Shown in pieces: positions 35,161 to 43,994 of a stretch of DNA of 64,000 nucleotides (its first letter is position 1; each line of letters starts with the position of its first letter). The stretch lies in the NCBI RefSeq assembly GCF_011605345.1, contig NZ_JAAOXM010000007.1, positions 186,001-250,000 of the forward strand, given 5' to 3'. A program made the position numbers and the translations under genes. A model generated the notes under the pieces. The model was not told the DNA's origin, searched no databases, and was given only the letters and a program-made list of their open reading frames with translations. This DNA is from Burkholderia sp. D-99 (GTDB lineage Bacteria > Pseudomonadota > Gammaproteobacteria > Burkholderiales > Burkholderiaceae).

Positions 35161-36600
35161 ATGGAAGAGGCGAAGCACTTCATCGCGGGCGAATGGACGT
35201 TGCCTGCGCAACTGGAAACCATCGCGGTCGTCGATCCCTCCGACGGCCAGCCGTTCGCGACGATCGCCCGCGGCACGGCGCCCGACATCGAGCGCGCGGT
35301 CGCCGCGGCCCGCGACGCATTCGCGGGCCCGTGGGGCGCCAAAAGCGCCGCCGAGCGCGGCCGCGTGCTGATGCGGCTGTCGGCACGCGTGGCCGATTCC
35401 ATCGAGGAACTCGCGACGATCGAGGCTCGCGACACCGGCAAGCCGCTGAAGCAGGCGCGCGCCGATGCCGCCGCGCTCGCGCGCTACTTCGAGTTCTACG
35501 CGGGCGCCGCCGACAAGCTGCACGGCGAAACCCTCCCCTATCAAGCAGGCTACACGGTGCTGACGGTGCGCGAGCCGCACGGCGTCACGGGCCACATCGT
35601 GCCGTGGAACTACCCGATGCAGATCTTCGGGCGCAGCGTCGGCGCCGCGCTCGCGGCCGGCAACGCATGCGTCGTCAAGCCGGCCGAGGATGCGTGCCTG
35701 TCGTTGTTGCGCGTCGCCGAGCTGGCCACCGAGGCCGGGCTGCCGGCCGGTGCGCTCAACATCGTCACCGGCTACGGCCATGAAGCGGGTGCCGCGCTCG
35801 CGCGCCATCCCGGCATCGATCACATCTCGTTCACCGGTTCCCCGGCCACCGGCAAGCTGGTCACGCAGATGGCGGCCGAGAACCACGTACCCGTCACGCT
35901 CGAACTCGGCGGCAAGTCGCCGCAGATCGTGTTCGCCGATGCCGATCTCGAAGCGGCGCTGCCCGTGCTCGTGTCGGCGATCGTGCAGAACGGCGGGCAG
36001 ACCTGCTCGGCCGGCAGCCGCGTGCTGATCGAGCGCGCGGTGTACGAGCCGCTCGTCGAGCGGCTCGCCACCGCGTTCAACGGGCTGCGCGTCGGCCCGA
36101 GCCGCGCCGATCTCGACTGCGGCCCGTTGATCAACGCGAAGCAGCAGCAGCGCGTGTGGGATTTCCTGTCCGACGCGCAGCACGACGGCATTCCGATGGC
36201 CGCGCACGGGCAGGTCGTCGCCGATGCGCCCGAAAGCGGCTTCTACCAGGCACCCGCGCTGTTGCGCGACGTGCCGCCGTCGCACCGGCTCGCGCAGGAG
36301 GAAGTGTTCGGCCCCGTGCTCGCCGCGATGCGGTTCGTCGACGAAGACGAAGCCGTCGCGCTGGCGAACGGCACGCCGTACGGCCTCGTCGCGGGCATCT
36401 GGACGCGCGACGGCGCACGCCAGATGCGTCTCGCCCGGCGCCTGCGGGCGGGCCAGGTATTCATCAACAACTATGGCGCGGGCGGCGGCGTCGAGCTGCC
36501 GTTCGGCGGTGTCGGCCATTCAGGGCATGGCCGCGAGAAAGGCTTCGAGGCGCTGTACGGCTTCACCGCGCTGAAAACGATCGCGATCCGGCACGGTTGA
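35161..36600 (+). CDS. NAD(P)-dependent aldehyde dehydrogenase
   Basis: The 479-residue ALDH has a Rossmann fold with IVPWNYPMQIFGRSV and SFTGSPATGKLV, catalytic Glu in VTLELGGKSPQ and Cys in GGQTCSAGSRVLIE. The bacterial ALDH C-terminus GGVELPFGGVGHSGHGREKGFEAL is present. CAGGAGCAGGC precedes the ATG. It is the first gene of an operon with an SDR and an MFS permease, so it likely oxidises an aldehyde made during breakdown of a substrate imported by that permease; the substrate is unknown. Confidence 0.93.
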   Translation: MEEAKHFIAGEWTLPAQLETIAVVDPSDGQPFATIARGTAPDIERAVAAARDAFAGPWGAKSAAERGRVLMRLSARVADSIEELATIEARDTGKPLKQARADAAALARYFEFYAGAADKLHGETLPYQAGYTVLTVREPHGVTGHIVPWNYPMQIFGRSVGAALAAGNACVVKPAEDACLSLLRVAELATEAGLPAGALNIVTGYGHEAGAALARHPGIDHISFTGSPATGKLVTQMAAENHVPVTLELGGKSPQIVFADADLEAALPVLVSAIVQNGGQTCSAGSRVLIERAVYEPLVERLATAFNGLRVGPSRADLDCGPLINAKQQQRVWDFLSDAQHDGIPMAAHGQVVADAPESGFYQAPALLRDVPPSHRLAQEEVFGPVLAAMRFVDEDEAVALANGTPYGLVAGIWTRDGARQMRLARRLRAGQVFINNYGAGGGVELPFGGVGHSGHGREKGFEALYGFTALKTIAIRHG

Positions 36601-36671
36601 ACACGCGGCCGGTAGCGACCGGCCGCATGCCGAAGCACGACGACACTCATATCCAGCACAGGAGACAGACC

Positions 36672-37430
36672 ATGCGGTTGAGCGGCAAGACGGCAATCGT
36701 CACGGGCGGCGGCTCGGGGTTCGGCGAAGGCATCGCGAAGACGTATGCGCGCGAAGGCGCGAACGTCGTCGTCAACGACCTGAACGGCGCGGCAGCCGAG
36801 CGCGTCGCGAGCGAGATCGCGCTCGCGGGCGGCAAGGCAATCGCGGTGGCCGGCGACGTGTCGCGGCAGGACGACTGGCACGCGCTGCTGCAGGCCGCGC
36901 TCGACGATTTCCACGCGGTGCAGATCGTCGTGAACAACGCGGGCACCACGCATCGCAACAAGCCGGTGCTCGACGTGTCGGAGGCCGAATTCGACCGCGT
37001 GTACGCGGTCAACATGAAGAGCCTGTTCTGGTGCGTGCAGACCTTCGTTCCGTACTTCCGCGAACAGGGCGGCGGCGTGTTCGTGAACGTCGCGTCGACG
37101 GCCGGCGTGCGGCCGCGGCCGGGCCTCGTCTGGTACAACAGCACGAAGGGCGCGATGATCACCGCGAGCAAGTCGCTCGCGGCCGAGCTCGGTGCCGACC
37201 GCATCCGCGTGAACTGCATCAACCCCGTGCTCGGCGAAACCGCGTTGATGACCGAGTTCATGGGCTGCGAGGACACCCCCGAGAACCGCAGCCGCTTCCT
37301 CGCGACGATCCCGCTCGGCCGCTTCTCGACGCCGCAGGACATCGCGAACGCGGCACTGTACCTGGCATCCGACGAGGCCGAGTTCATCACGGGCGTCTGC
37401 CTCGAAGTCGACGGCGGGCGCTGCATCTAG
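36672..37430 (+). CDS. SDR-family oxidoreductase (glucose/glycerol dehydrogenase-like)
   Basis: The 252-residue classical SDR has TGGGSGFGEGIAKTYAREGANVVVND (the Asp suggests NAD preference), NNAGTTHRNKPVLDVSEAEFD, NVASTAG with the catalytic Ser, YNSTK with Tyr and Lys, and a C-terminal INPVLGETALM and GVCLEVDGG. The ATG at 36672 has GGAGACAGACC upstream. It is the second gene of the ALDH-SDR-MFS operon, 72 bp from the ALDH stop; the two enzymes could work consecutively on an alcohol. Confidence 0.92.
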   Translation: MRLSGKTAIVTGGGSGFGEGIAKTYAREGANVVVNDLNGAAAERVASEIALAGGKAIAVAGDVSRQDDWHALLQAALDDFHAVQIVVNNAGTTHRNKPVLDVSEAEFDRVYAVNMKSLFWCVQTFVPYFREQGGGVFVNVASTAGVRPRPGLVWYNSTKGAMITASKSLAAELGADRIRVNCINPVLGETALMTEFMGCEDTPENRSRFLATIPLGRFSTPQDIANAALYLASDEAEFITGVCLEVDGGRCI

Positions 37431-37551
37431 CCGCATCCGTCGCGCCGCGCCCGGGCTCGCCGGCCGGCACGACATCCACGCATTGCTTCGCACGAAACCG
37501 GATCGGCCGCCGATGCGCCGGTTCCGGTCAACAACAAAACCAGGAGACAAC

Positions 37552-38856
37552 ATGGCAACATCGACGCAGTCGCTGCCGGGTTCGTCCGGCGCATTCGAGG
37601 AAGCAACCTACCGCAAGGTATCGTGGCGGCTCGTGCCGCTTCTGCTGCTGTGCTACGTGGTCGCCTATCTCGACCGTGTGAACGTCGGGTTCGCGAAGCT
37701 GCAGATGGCGACCGACCTGAACCTCAGCGACACCGTCTACGGGCTCGGCGCCGGGATCTTCTTCTTCGGCTATTTCCTCTTCGAAGTGCCGAGCAACATC
37801 ATCCTGCACAAGGTCGGCGCGCGCGTGTGGATCGCACGCATCATGGCGACGTGGGGCGTGATCTCGATCCTGACGATGTTCGTCACGACGCCCGCGATGT
37901 TCTACGTGATGCGCTTCCTGCTCGGCGTCGCCGAGGCAGGCTTCTTCCCCGGCGTGATCCTCTACCTCACCTACTGGTATCCCGCGCACCGGCGCGGCCG
38001 GATGACGACGTTCTTCATGACGGCCGTCGCGTTGTCCGGCGTGATCGGCGGACCGCTCTCGGGCTTCATCCTGAAGGCGTTCGACGGCATGAGCGGGTGG
38101 CACGGCTGGCAATGGCTGTTCCTGCTCGAAGGCATCCCGTCGGTGCTGGTCGGCGTGCTCGTGTTCTTCAAGCTCGACGAGCGAATCGCGAAGGCGAAGT
38201 GGCTGACCGACGAGGAAAAGGCGCTGCTCACCCGCAACGTCGACGCGGAGGAAGCGACCAAGGAAGACCTGCCGCTCGGCGCCGTGATGTCGAGCCCGCG
38301 CGTGTGGCTGATGGCGCTGATCTATTTCTCATTCGTGATGGGGCTCTACGGCGTCGGCTTCTGGCTGCCGACGATCATCAAGGCCACCGGCGTAACCGAC
38401 ACGTTCATGATCGGCCTGCTGTCGGCGATTCCGTATGCGGCCGCGGTGGTCGCGATGATCCTGATCGCACGCAGCGCGGACCGGCACCGCGAACGCCGCT
38501 GGCACGTCGCGATTCCGGCCGCGATCGGCGCGCTCGGGCTCGTGCTGTCGGTGATCTGGGCGCACCAGACCGCGCTCGCGATGCTCGGCCTCACGCTCGC
38601 GACGATCGGCATCCTGACCACGCTGCCGCTGTTCTGGAGCCTGCCGACCGCGTTCCTCGGCGGCACGGCGGCCGCGGCCGGTATCGCGATGATCAACTCG
38701 ATCGGCAACCTCGCCGGCTTCCTGAGCCCGTACATGATGGGCTGGCTCAAGCAGGCAACGGGCGCCAACGATTCGGGCATGGTCATGCTCGCCGGGTTCC
38801 TCGTGCTCGGCGGGCTGCTCGCGCTGTCGGTACCGAAGCGGCTGGTCGACAAATGA
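37552..38856 (+). CDS. MFS transporter, anion:cation symporter (ACS) type
   Basis: The 434-residue 12-helix importer begins TYRKVSWRLVPLLLLCYVVAYLDRVNVGFAKLQM. It has GIFFFGYFLFEVPSNIILHKVGARVWIARIM, LLGVAEAGFFPGVILYLTYWYP and a C-half with GSLIGNLAGFLSP-like features (SIGNLAGFLSPYMMGWL). The family includes phthalate, tartrate and sugar-acid permeases; it probably imports an organic anion. AGGAGACAAC precedes the ATG. Last gene of the catabolic operon, closed by a strong terminator. Confidence 0.93.
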   Translation: MATSTQSLPGSSGAFEEATYRKVSWRLVPLLLLCYVVAYLDRVNVGFAKLQMATDLNLSDTVYGLGAGIFFFGYFLFEVPSNIILHKVGARVWIARIMATWGVISILTMFVTTPAMFYVMRFLLGVAEAGFFPGVILYLTYWYPAHRRGRMTTFFMTAVALSGVIGGPLSGFILKAFDGMSGWHGWQWLFLLEGIPSVLVGVLVFFKLDERIAKAKWLTDEEKALLTRNVDAEEATKEDLPLGAVMSSPRVWLMALIYFSFVMGLYGVGFWLPTIIKATGVTDTFMIGLLSAIPYAAAVVAMILIARSADRHRERRWHVAIPAAIGALGLVLSVIWAHQTALAMLGLTLATIGILTTLPLFWSLPTAFLGGTAAAAGIAMINSIGNLAGFLSPYMMGWLKQATGANDSGMVMLAGFLVLGGLLALSVPKRLVDK

Positions 38857-38902
38857 TGCGGGGCGCATCGGCGCCCCCCTGCCGGCGGATGATCCGCCCC
38901 CA

Positions 38903-38945
38903 AAACGCCCCGCTGGCCGGAACCGCTCCGGCCAGCGGGGCGTTT
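38903..38945 (+). terminator. Strong rho-independent terminator
   Basis: AAACGCCCCGCTGGCCGG (38903-38920) and CCGGCCAGCGGGGCGTTT (38928-38945) are perfect 18-bp arms with a seven-base loop, ending the ALDH-SDR-MFS operon. Confidence 0.9.
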
Positions 38946-39004
38946 CCGCTTCCACTCAGGTGCCGCCCGGACGATGCAGGCTCGGCATCCCGCTAACGCT
39001 GATG

Positions 39005-39055
39005 CCATGATTTCCGTAATATTCCCTATTGATCCTTATTTCATGGAACAATAGG
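39005..39055. promoter_or_regulatory. AT-rich promoter region with nested inverted repeats
   Basis: Two inverted repeats nest here: CCATGA (39005-39010) with TCATGG (39041-39046), and CCTATTG (39025-39031) with CAATAGG (39049-39055, extendable to 10 bp with one mismatch). The stretch is conspicuously AT-rich and sits 28 bp before a HTH gene, so autoregulation is plausible. Confidence 0.45.
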
Positions 39056-39082
39056 TAACATATTGAGCACCACGAGCCAATC

Positions 39083-39496
39083 ATGCTCCATACCGTCGAA
39101 GAGTCCGCCGCCCGCCTGCGCCTCCACCCGAAGACCGTCCTGCGCTTCATTCGCGAGGGCAAGCTGCGTGCAACGCGGGTCGGCCGCGCCTACCGCATCC
39201 TCGACACCGACCTCGCCGCGTTCGCGCAAACCGAACCGGCCGCGCCCGTGTCGCGTGCGGTGCGCGTCACCAGCATCGTCGACATTCCGGACGCGTCGCA
39301 GTCGCTGCACCAGTACCTGTCGCGATCGCTGCATGCGATGGCGTCCGGGCGCACGTCGTACGTCGACCCCGTGCGGATCGACGTCGCGTTCGATCCCGCC
39401 GCGAGCCAGGTCAAGATCATCGTCGCCGCGACGCCAGCCGACACGGCCGCGCTGATGTCGTCGCTCGAGGCGCTGCTGCAGCAAAGCGGTACATGA
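39083..39496 (+). CDS. Excisionase/MerR-like helix-turn-helix protein
   Basis: The 137-residue protein has an N-terminal excisionase-like winged HTH, TVEESAARLRLHPKTVLRFIREGKLRATRVGRAYRILDTDLAAF (about 4-50). The C-terminal domain (about 60-137) is unrecognised and contains SVDIP-like and VRIDVAFDPAASQVKIIVAAT strands. Not a typical phage excisionase because of the extra domain. Its TGA overlaps the ATG of the hydrolase gene (ATGA), so the two are translationally coupled and the protein may control the pair. An AT-rich promoter with inverted repeats lies upstream. Confidence 0.78.
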   Translation: MLHTVEESAARLRLHPKTVLRFIREGKLRATRVGRAYRILDTDLAAFAQTEPAAPVSRAVRVTSIVDIPDASQSLHQYLSRSLHAMASGRTSYVDPVRIDVAFDPAASQVKIIVAATPADTAALMSSLEALLQQSGT

Positions 39497-40719
39497 GCGC
39501 GATCTTCAGGTCGCCGCACCATGCACGCGCCATTCGTGCCGCTTACGAAGCCGCGCTGTCGCACTGGCCGGCCGGGCATCGGCGCGTCACGGTGCAGACG
39601 CGCCATGGCGCGACGCACGTGATCGCCTGCGGCCCCGAACACGCGCCGCCGGTCGTGCTGATCCACGGCGCGCAGACGACGGCGGCGAGCTGGCAGCACT
39701 ACGCGGCCGCATGGTCGGCGCACTTCCGGCTCTACGCGATCGACGTGATCGGCGAAGCGGGACCGAGCGCGCCGTCGCGGCCGCCGCTCGCGGGCGACGC
39801 GCATGCGCAGTGGCTCGACGACGTGCTGGACGGCCTGCAGGTGCCGCGCGCCGCGTTCGTCGGCATCTCGCTCGGCGCGCGAACGGCGCTCGACTTCACG
39901 TTGCGGCGGCCGGCACGCGTGACGCGGCTCGCGCTGCTCTGCCCGTCCGGCATCGGCCGGCAGAAGCCGTTTCTGTGGTGGGCGCTGCCGCTGTTGCTGC
40001 TCGGCGATGCCGGGCGCGCATGCGTGCGACGGCGCGTGCTCGGCCGTCTGCCGCCCGCGTCGACGCCGGCCGAGCGTGACACGCTCGCGCTGATGCGCGC
40101 CGTCGATCGCGGGTTTCGCCCGCGTATCGAACCGATCCCCGTGTTCCCCGACGACACGCTACGCACGCTGTCGGCGCCCACGCTGGCGATCGTCGGCGGC
40201 CGCGACGTGATGCTCGATTCGCGAGACACGCGTGATCGCCTGACGCGTCTCGTGCCGCACGCGCAGGTCCTGTTTCTTCCCGAGCAGCCCCACTTCATCC
40301 GCGGGCAGCGCGACAGCGTGCTCGCGTTTCTCGCATCGACGGAATCCATCGACATGCACCACCGAATCGTCCAGGCCGCCGGCAGCCGCGTGTTGCTCCG
40401 CGATCCCTCCGCCGCCCTCGTGCAGCGGGAAAGCGATGCGCTCGACCTCGTCGCCCTCGCGCACGAGCACGAAGCCGACTGGGTCGCGGTGCCCGCGGAC
40501 GCGCTGCACGACGATTTCTATCGGCTCGAAAGCGGCCTCGCGGGCGCCGTGCTGCAGAAGCTCGTCAACTACGGCGTGAGGCTCGGCGTGGTCGGCGACA
40601 TCGAGCACTGGCTCTCGCGCAGCGAAGCGTTCCGCGCACTCGTGCGCGAATCCAATCGCGGGCAGTCGGTGTGGTTCGTCGCCAGCGAGGACGACCTGCT
40701 GCGCAAGCTCGGCGCATGA
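39493..40719 (+). CDS. Alpha/beta-hydrolase fused to a DUF4180-like domain
   Basis: This is a 408-residue fusion. Residues 1-288 are an alpha/beta-hydrolase: oxyanion VVLIHGAQTTAASW, nucleophile elbow FVGISLGARTAL (Ser in GISLG), acid in VGGRDVMLDS and His in EQPHFIRG. From about residue 295 (MHHRIVQAAGSRVLLRDPSAAL) to the end the sequence resembles free-standing DUF4180 proteins: RESDALDLVALAHEHEADW, LESGLAGAVLQKLVNYGVRLGVVGDIE and ESNRGQSVWFVASEDDLLRKL. DUF4180 proteins are normally ~120 aa on their own. An internal start could make that domain separately, which is an inference. Confidence 0.8.
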   Translation: MSAIFRSPHHARAIRAAYEAALSHWPAGHRRVTVQTRHGATHVIACGPEHAPPVVLIHGAQTTAASWQHYAAAWSAHFRLYAIDVIGEAGPSAPSRPPLAGDAHAQWLDDVLDGLQVPRAAFVGISLGARTALDFTLRRPARVTRLALLCPSGIGRQKPFLWWALPLLLLGDAGRACVRRRVLGRLPPASTPAERDTLALMRAVDRGFRPRIEPIPVFPDDTLRTLSAPTLAIVGGRDVMLDSRDTRDRLTRLVPHAQVLFLPEQPHFIRGQRDSVLAFLASTESIDMHHRIVQAAGSRVLLRDPSAALVQRESDALDLVALAHEHEADWVAVPADALHDDFYRLESGLAGAVLQKLVNYGVRLGVVGDIEHWLSRSEAFRALVRESNRGQSVWFVASEDDLLRKLGA

Positions 40720-40746
40720 CGTGTCGTCCAGGCTCACCCTGGACGT

Positions 40747-40786
40747 AAAAAAGCCCCGACGGCCTTCCGGCATTCGGGGCTTTTTT
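40747..40786. terminator. Bidirectional rho-independent terminator
   Basis: AAAAAAGCCCCGA (40747-40759) pairs with TCGGGGCTTTTTT (40774-40786), between the hydrolase gene and the convergent hemY. Confidence 0.93.
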
Positions 40787-40833
40787 GCGCGGATTGCGCG
40801 AGCCGCCTGCAGCAGGCAGCCACGCCGCCCGCG

Positions 40834-42021
40834 TCAGACCACGGTGATCGCAAGCGCGCTTTCGCGGTAGTGCTTTGCGGCCTTGTCGGTTTCGCCGAGA
40901 TGCTCGAACAGGCGCGCGAGCGCACGATGCGCACGCACCTTCAGCGCCTCGTTGTCGGCGAGCTTCAGCGCCGATTCGAGGAACGACTGCGCCTTGCCCC
41001 ACAGTTGCTGCTGCTGGCACAGCCGGCCGAGCGCGAACAGCAGGTCGGCGTCCTCCGGGTGATCCTTCTTCCACCCTTCCGCCTTCTGGATCAGCGGCAG
41101 CGCATCGGCGCCGGCCGTATCCGGGTAACGGCGCAGCAGGCGGGCATCCCAGTTGTGCGCAAGCGCGTCCTCGACGATGCGGCGCGCTTCGTTGCGACGC
41201 TCGAGCGGAACGAGGAGATCGGCCGCGAGATCGGCGAGACGCGGCGACTGGCGCTCGACCGCCGACAGCGACTGCCACACCTCGAGCAGCGCATCCGGGT
41301 CGTGCCGGCGTTCGCGCAGCAGGTTTTCCGCAGCCTGCTGGCGCAGCCGCACGGCGGCTGCCGGATGCAGCGCCTCGCGCTTCTCGAGCGCCTTCGCAAG
41401 CTTCAGCACCTCGGCCCAGTTCTTCAACTGCTGCTGCGCGCGCAGTGCGACCTGCTGCGCATGGATACGCTTGCCGCCCGCCTGCAGGTCGGCCAGCGCG
41501 GCGAGCGCGCCGTCGGCATCGCGCGCGTCCGCGCGCATGTCGGCAGCGGCGAGCAGCCGCGCGTCCTGCCATTCGGGCGCGTCGACCTTCGACAGCCAGT
41601 CGTCGCGACGCGTGTACTCGTGCATCCGGTGCGCGGCAGTCGCCGCGACGAGACTCGCCGCACCCTGGTTCGCGTCGACCGACAGCGCTTCACGCGCGGC
41701 CTTCTCCGCGCGCGAGAAGCGGCCCGCGTACAGGTTCGCGATCGCGTCGCGCAGCGATGCCTGCGCCTTCTCGTTGCGCGAACGCGCGCGATACGCGGCC
41801 ACCCGCTGCGGCATGCGCCAGATGTTGCGCACGATGCGCAGCAGCGCATACACGACGATGAACAGCACGACGATGGCGATCACGAACAGGTTCAGCGACA
41901 CGTCGATCCGGTACGGCGGATAGACGAGCAGCACCTGTCCCGCGTCGAAACGGCCAACGGTGGCGAGCGCAGCGGCGATCGCGAACAGGACCGCGAGCCA
42001 GACGATTCCTCGAAGCGTCAT
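40834..42021 (-). CDS. hemY: HemY, TPR membrane protein of the heme-biosynthesis operon
   Basis: The 395-residue inner-membrane protein has two N-terminal membrane helices (WLAVLFAIAAALATVG and LNLFVIAIVVLFIVVYALL). A long helical region of TPR-like repeats follows, ending LARLFEHLGETDKAAKHYRESAL. Its length and order (hemC-hemDX-hemY) match the proteobacterial HemY that follows uroporphyrinogen genes; this is not the Gram-positive protoporphyrinogen oxidase of the same name. The exact function is unsettled. It starts 3 bases after the hemDX stop. Confidence 0.9.
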   Translation of the reverse strand: MTLRGIVWLAVLFAIAAALATVGRFDAGQVLLVYPPYRIDVSLNLFVIAIVVLFIVVYALLRIVRNIWRMPQRVAAYRARSRNEKAQASLRDAIANLYAGRFSRAEKAAREALSVDANQGAASLVAATAAHRMHEYTRRDDWLSKVDAPEWQDARLLAAADMRADARDADGALAALADLQAGGKRIHAQQVALRAQQQLKNWAEVLKLAKALEKREALHPAAAVRLRQQAAENLLRERRHDPDALLEVWQSLSAVERQSPRLADLAADLLVPLERRNEARRIVEDALAHNWDARLLRRYPDTAGADALPLIQKAEGWKKDHPEDADLLFALGRLCQQQQLWGKAQSFLESALKLADNEALKVRAHRALARLFEHLGETDKAAKHYRESALAITVV

Positions 42022-42023
42022 CG

Positions 42024-43994
42024 TTACCCCCGGCTCTTGAACTGCTGAACGGCGTTCAGGCTCGTGTTCAGGTTCGGCACCGCGACCGTCAGCGACGCGC
42101 CGTCAACCTGCTTGAGCAGATCCTCGACGGTCTGCGTGTCCTTCGATGCCTGGTCGAAATACTTCCCGAGCGACGCCTGAGCGGCGTGCAGGTCGGCCTT
42201 CATCGCGCTGTCGTTGCGCGCGAGCAGCGACAGGCGCGCGGTCAGCAGGCGCAGCTTCACGTTCTCGCGCACGAAGTAGCCCTGGTCGGGTGACGCGAGC
42301 ATCGCGTCCGCGTTGTCGATCCGGCGCACCTGCACGAGCCCCTTCAACTGCTGGCCGAGACCGGCCGAGAAGTCGTGCCACCACACCTTCCAGCGCGGCT
42401 CGCCGGCCACGGCCGACGACGCGGCATCGGCCGGCGCGGCCTTCGGTACTTCGTGCGGGACGATCGCCTCGCCGGACAGCGGCAGCGCGTCGATCTTCGC
42501 GATCGCATCGTCGAGCTTGATCGCGAGGCCCGTGAGATCGGCCGCCGGTGCGGCCTTCAGCTTCTCGATGTCCAGCGCGAGCGCCTTGCGCACAGTGACG
42601 GCCTGCGCGCTCTGCGAGGTCGCGAGGCGCGCGTCGGCGTTCTGCAGCGCGATCAGCGCGAGCTGCGTGTTGCCGGTCAGCTGAAGCTGCTGGCTCGCGC
42701 TAGACAGCATCTGGTCGACTTCCTCGAGCATCCACGCATCGCGGTTGCGCGACAGGTCCTGGTATTGCTGCTGCAACGCCTGCTGCGCGCTCTGCGCGTC
42801 GGCGAGCTTGCCGTCGAGCTGCGCGAGCTGCGTGTCGACCTGGTGCGTGCTCGCCAGCGCCTGCTCGGTCTTCATCCGCGTTTCGGCTGTCTGCGCGTCG
42901 AGCGCCTTCTGGCGCGTGACGAACGTGCCGTCGAGCCGGTCGATCTTGCGGTTCAGCGCGTAGCCGCCGACGCCCGCCGCGCAGCCGAGCACGACGACGA
43001 CGAACCACAGCACCGCGCTGCCGCCACGGCGCGCGGGCGGTTCGGACGCCATATAGGCGGGACGGGACGGCGGTGCGGAGGCCGCGGCCGGCTGGGAAGC
43101 GACGCTTTTGGAATCGTTGGTATCTGTCATGCGTTTAGTCACCGGTGCGGCTGTCGCCGGTTGGACGGCCTCGTCGGCCATCGTTCGAAACGCGCGGACG
43201 ATGCGCTCATCGCCCGCGCCGGTCAGCGTAATCCTATCAAAACCCAATGCGCGCGCGGTCTGCTCGATCCGCGGATGCGGCGTGACGAGCGGCGCATGCT
43301 TCAGCGCGTCGATCTCGGCATCGTTCAGGTGCGCCCGCGCGAGTTCGTGCAGGTTGCGCACACCTTCCGAGCTCGTGACGAGCCACGCATGCGGTTCGCC
43401 GTCGAGCAGCGCGTGCACGCGCTCCCACGCGCCGACGCGCGGCTCCGGCACGACGCGCCGGTATGCGGCGACGAGCGTGACGTCCGCGCCGGCCTCGCGG
43501 AGGCGGTCGGCGAGCCATTCGCGCCCGCCGTCGCCGCGTACGATCAACACGCGCTTGCCCGCCAGCGCCTGCGCGCCGCCGAACGCGGCCTCGATGCTCG
43601 CGAACAGGCTTTCGGAATCGTAATGGGGTACGCCTCCGTCGGCCGGCGCCTGCGGCGCGATCACGCGATGCGCGGGGGCCGCGATGCCGTGACGCTCGAG
43701 CGCCGCGACACTGCCGGGCCCGACCACGCCGACCGGCAGCGCGTTCGGCCAGATCGCGCCGTACTGCGCGAGCGCGCGGTCGATCGCGTTCGGCGACACG
43801 AAAATCACCAGTGCGTAATCGGCAAGCGCCGCGAAGGCTGCGTCGAGCGGCGCCGGATCGTCGACGGGCGCAATGTCGATCAACGGGAATTCGAGCACGT
43901 CGCAGCCGGCCTCGGCCAGTTGCGACGCAAGCGCGCCGGACTGGCCGTCCGGGCGCGTCAGGACAGCGGTGAACGCGCGCGCGCCGCCCGCCAT
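42024..43994 (-). CDS. hemDX: Fused uroporphyrinogen-III synthase / HemX membrane protein
   Basis: The 656-residue protein has HemD at about 1-260 (FTAVLTRPDGQSGALASQLAEAGCDVLEFPL, VGVVGPGSVAALERHG, WLVTSSEGVRNL), which cyclises hydroxymethylbilane to uroporphyrinogen III. A Pro/Ala/Ser linker follows, then a membrane helix (GSAVLWFVVVVLGCAAGVGGYAL) and a HemX domain with coiled coil (MKTEQALASTHQVDTQLAQLDGKLADAQ) and the C-terminal LLTARLSLLARNDSAMKADL. HemD and HemX are separate in E. coli. The ATG at 43994 overlaps the hemC stop by 1 nt. Confidence 0.92.
   Translation of the reverse strand: MAGGARAFTAVLTRPDGQSGALASQLAEAGCDVLEFPLIDIAPVDDPAPLDAAFAALADYALVIFVSPNAIDRALAQYGAIWPNALPVGVVGPGSVAALERHGIAAPAHRVIAPQAPADGGVPHYDSESLFASIEAAFGGAQALAGKRVLIVRGDGGREWLADRLREAGADVTLVAAYRRVVPEPRVGAWERVHALLDGEPHAWLVTSSEGVRNLHELARAHLNDAEIDALKHAPLVTPHPRIEQTARALGFDRITLTGAGDERIVRAFRTMADEAVQPATAAPVTKRMTDTNDSKSVASQPAAASAPPSRPAYMASEPPARRGGSAVLWFVVVVLGCAAGVGGYALNRKIDRLDGTFVTRQKALDAQTAETRMKTEQALASTHQVDTQLAQLDGKLADAQSAQQALQQQYQDLSRNRDAWMLEEVDQMLSSASQQLQLTGNTQLALIALQNADARLATSQSAQAVTVRKALALDIEKLKAAPAADLTGLAIKLDDAIAKIDALPLSGEAIVPHEVPKAAPADAASSAVAGEPRWKVWWHDFSAGLGQQLKGLVQVRRIDNADAMLASPDQGYFVRENVKLRLLTARLSLLARNDSAMKADLHAAQASLGKYFDQASKDTQTVEDLLKQVDGASLTVAVPNLNTSLNAVQQFKSRG

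Noticed and set aside
40834..42021. HemY as protoporphyrinogen oxidase
   Set aside because: The sequence is a two-helix TPR protein without a FAD-binding motif; it is the proteobacterial HemY, not the Gram-positive oxidase.
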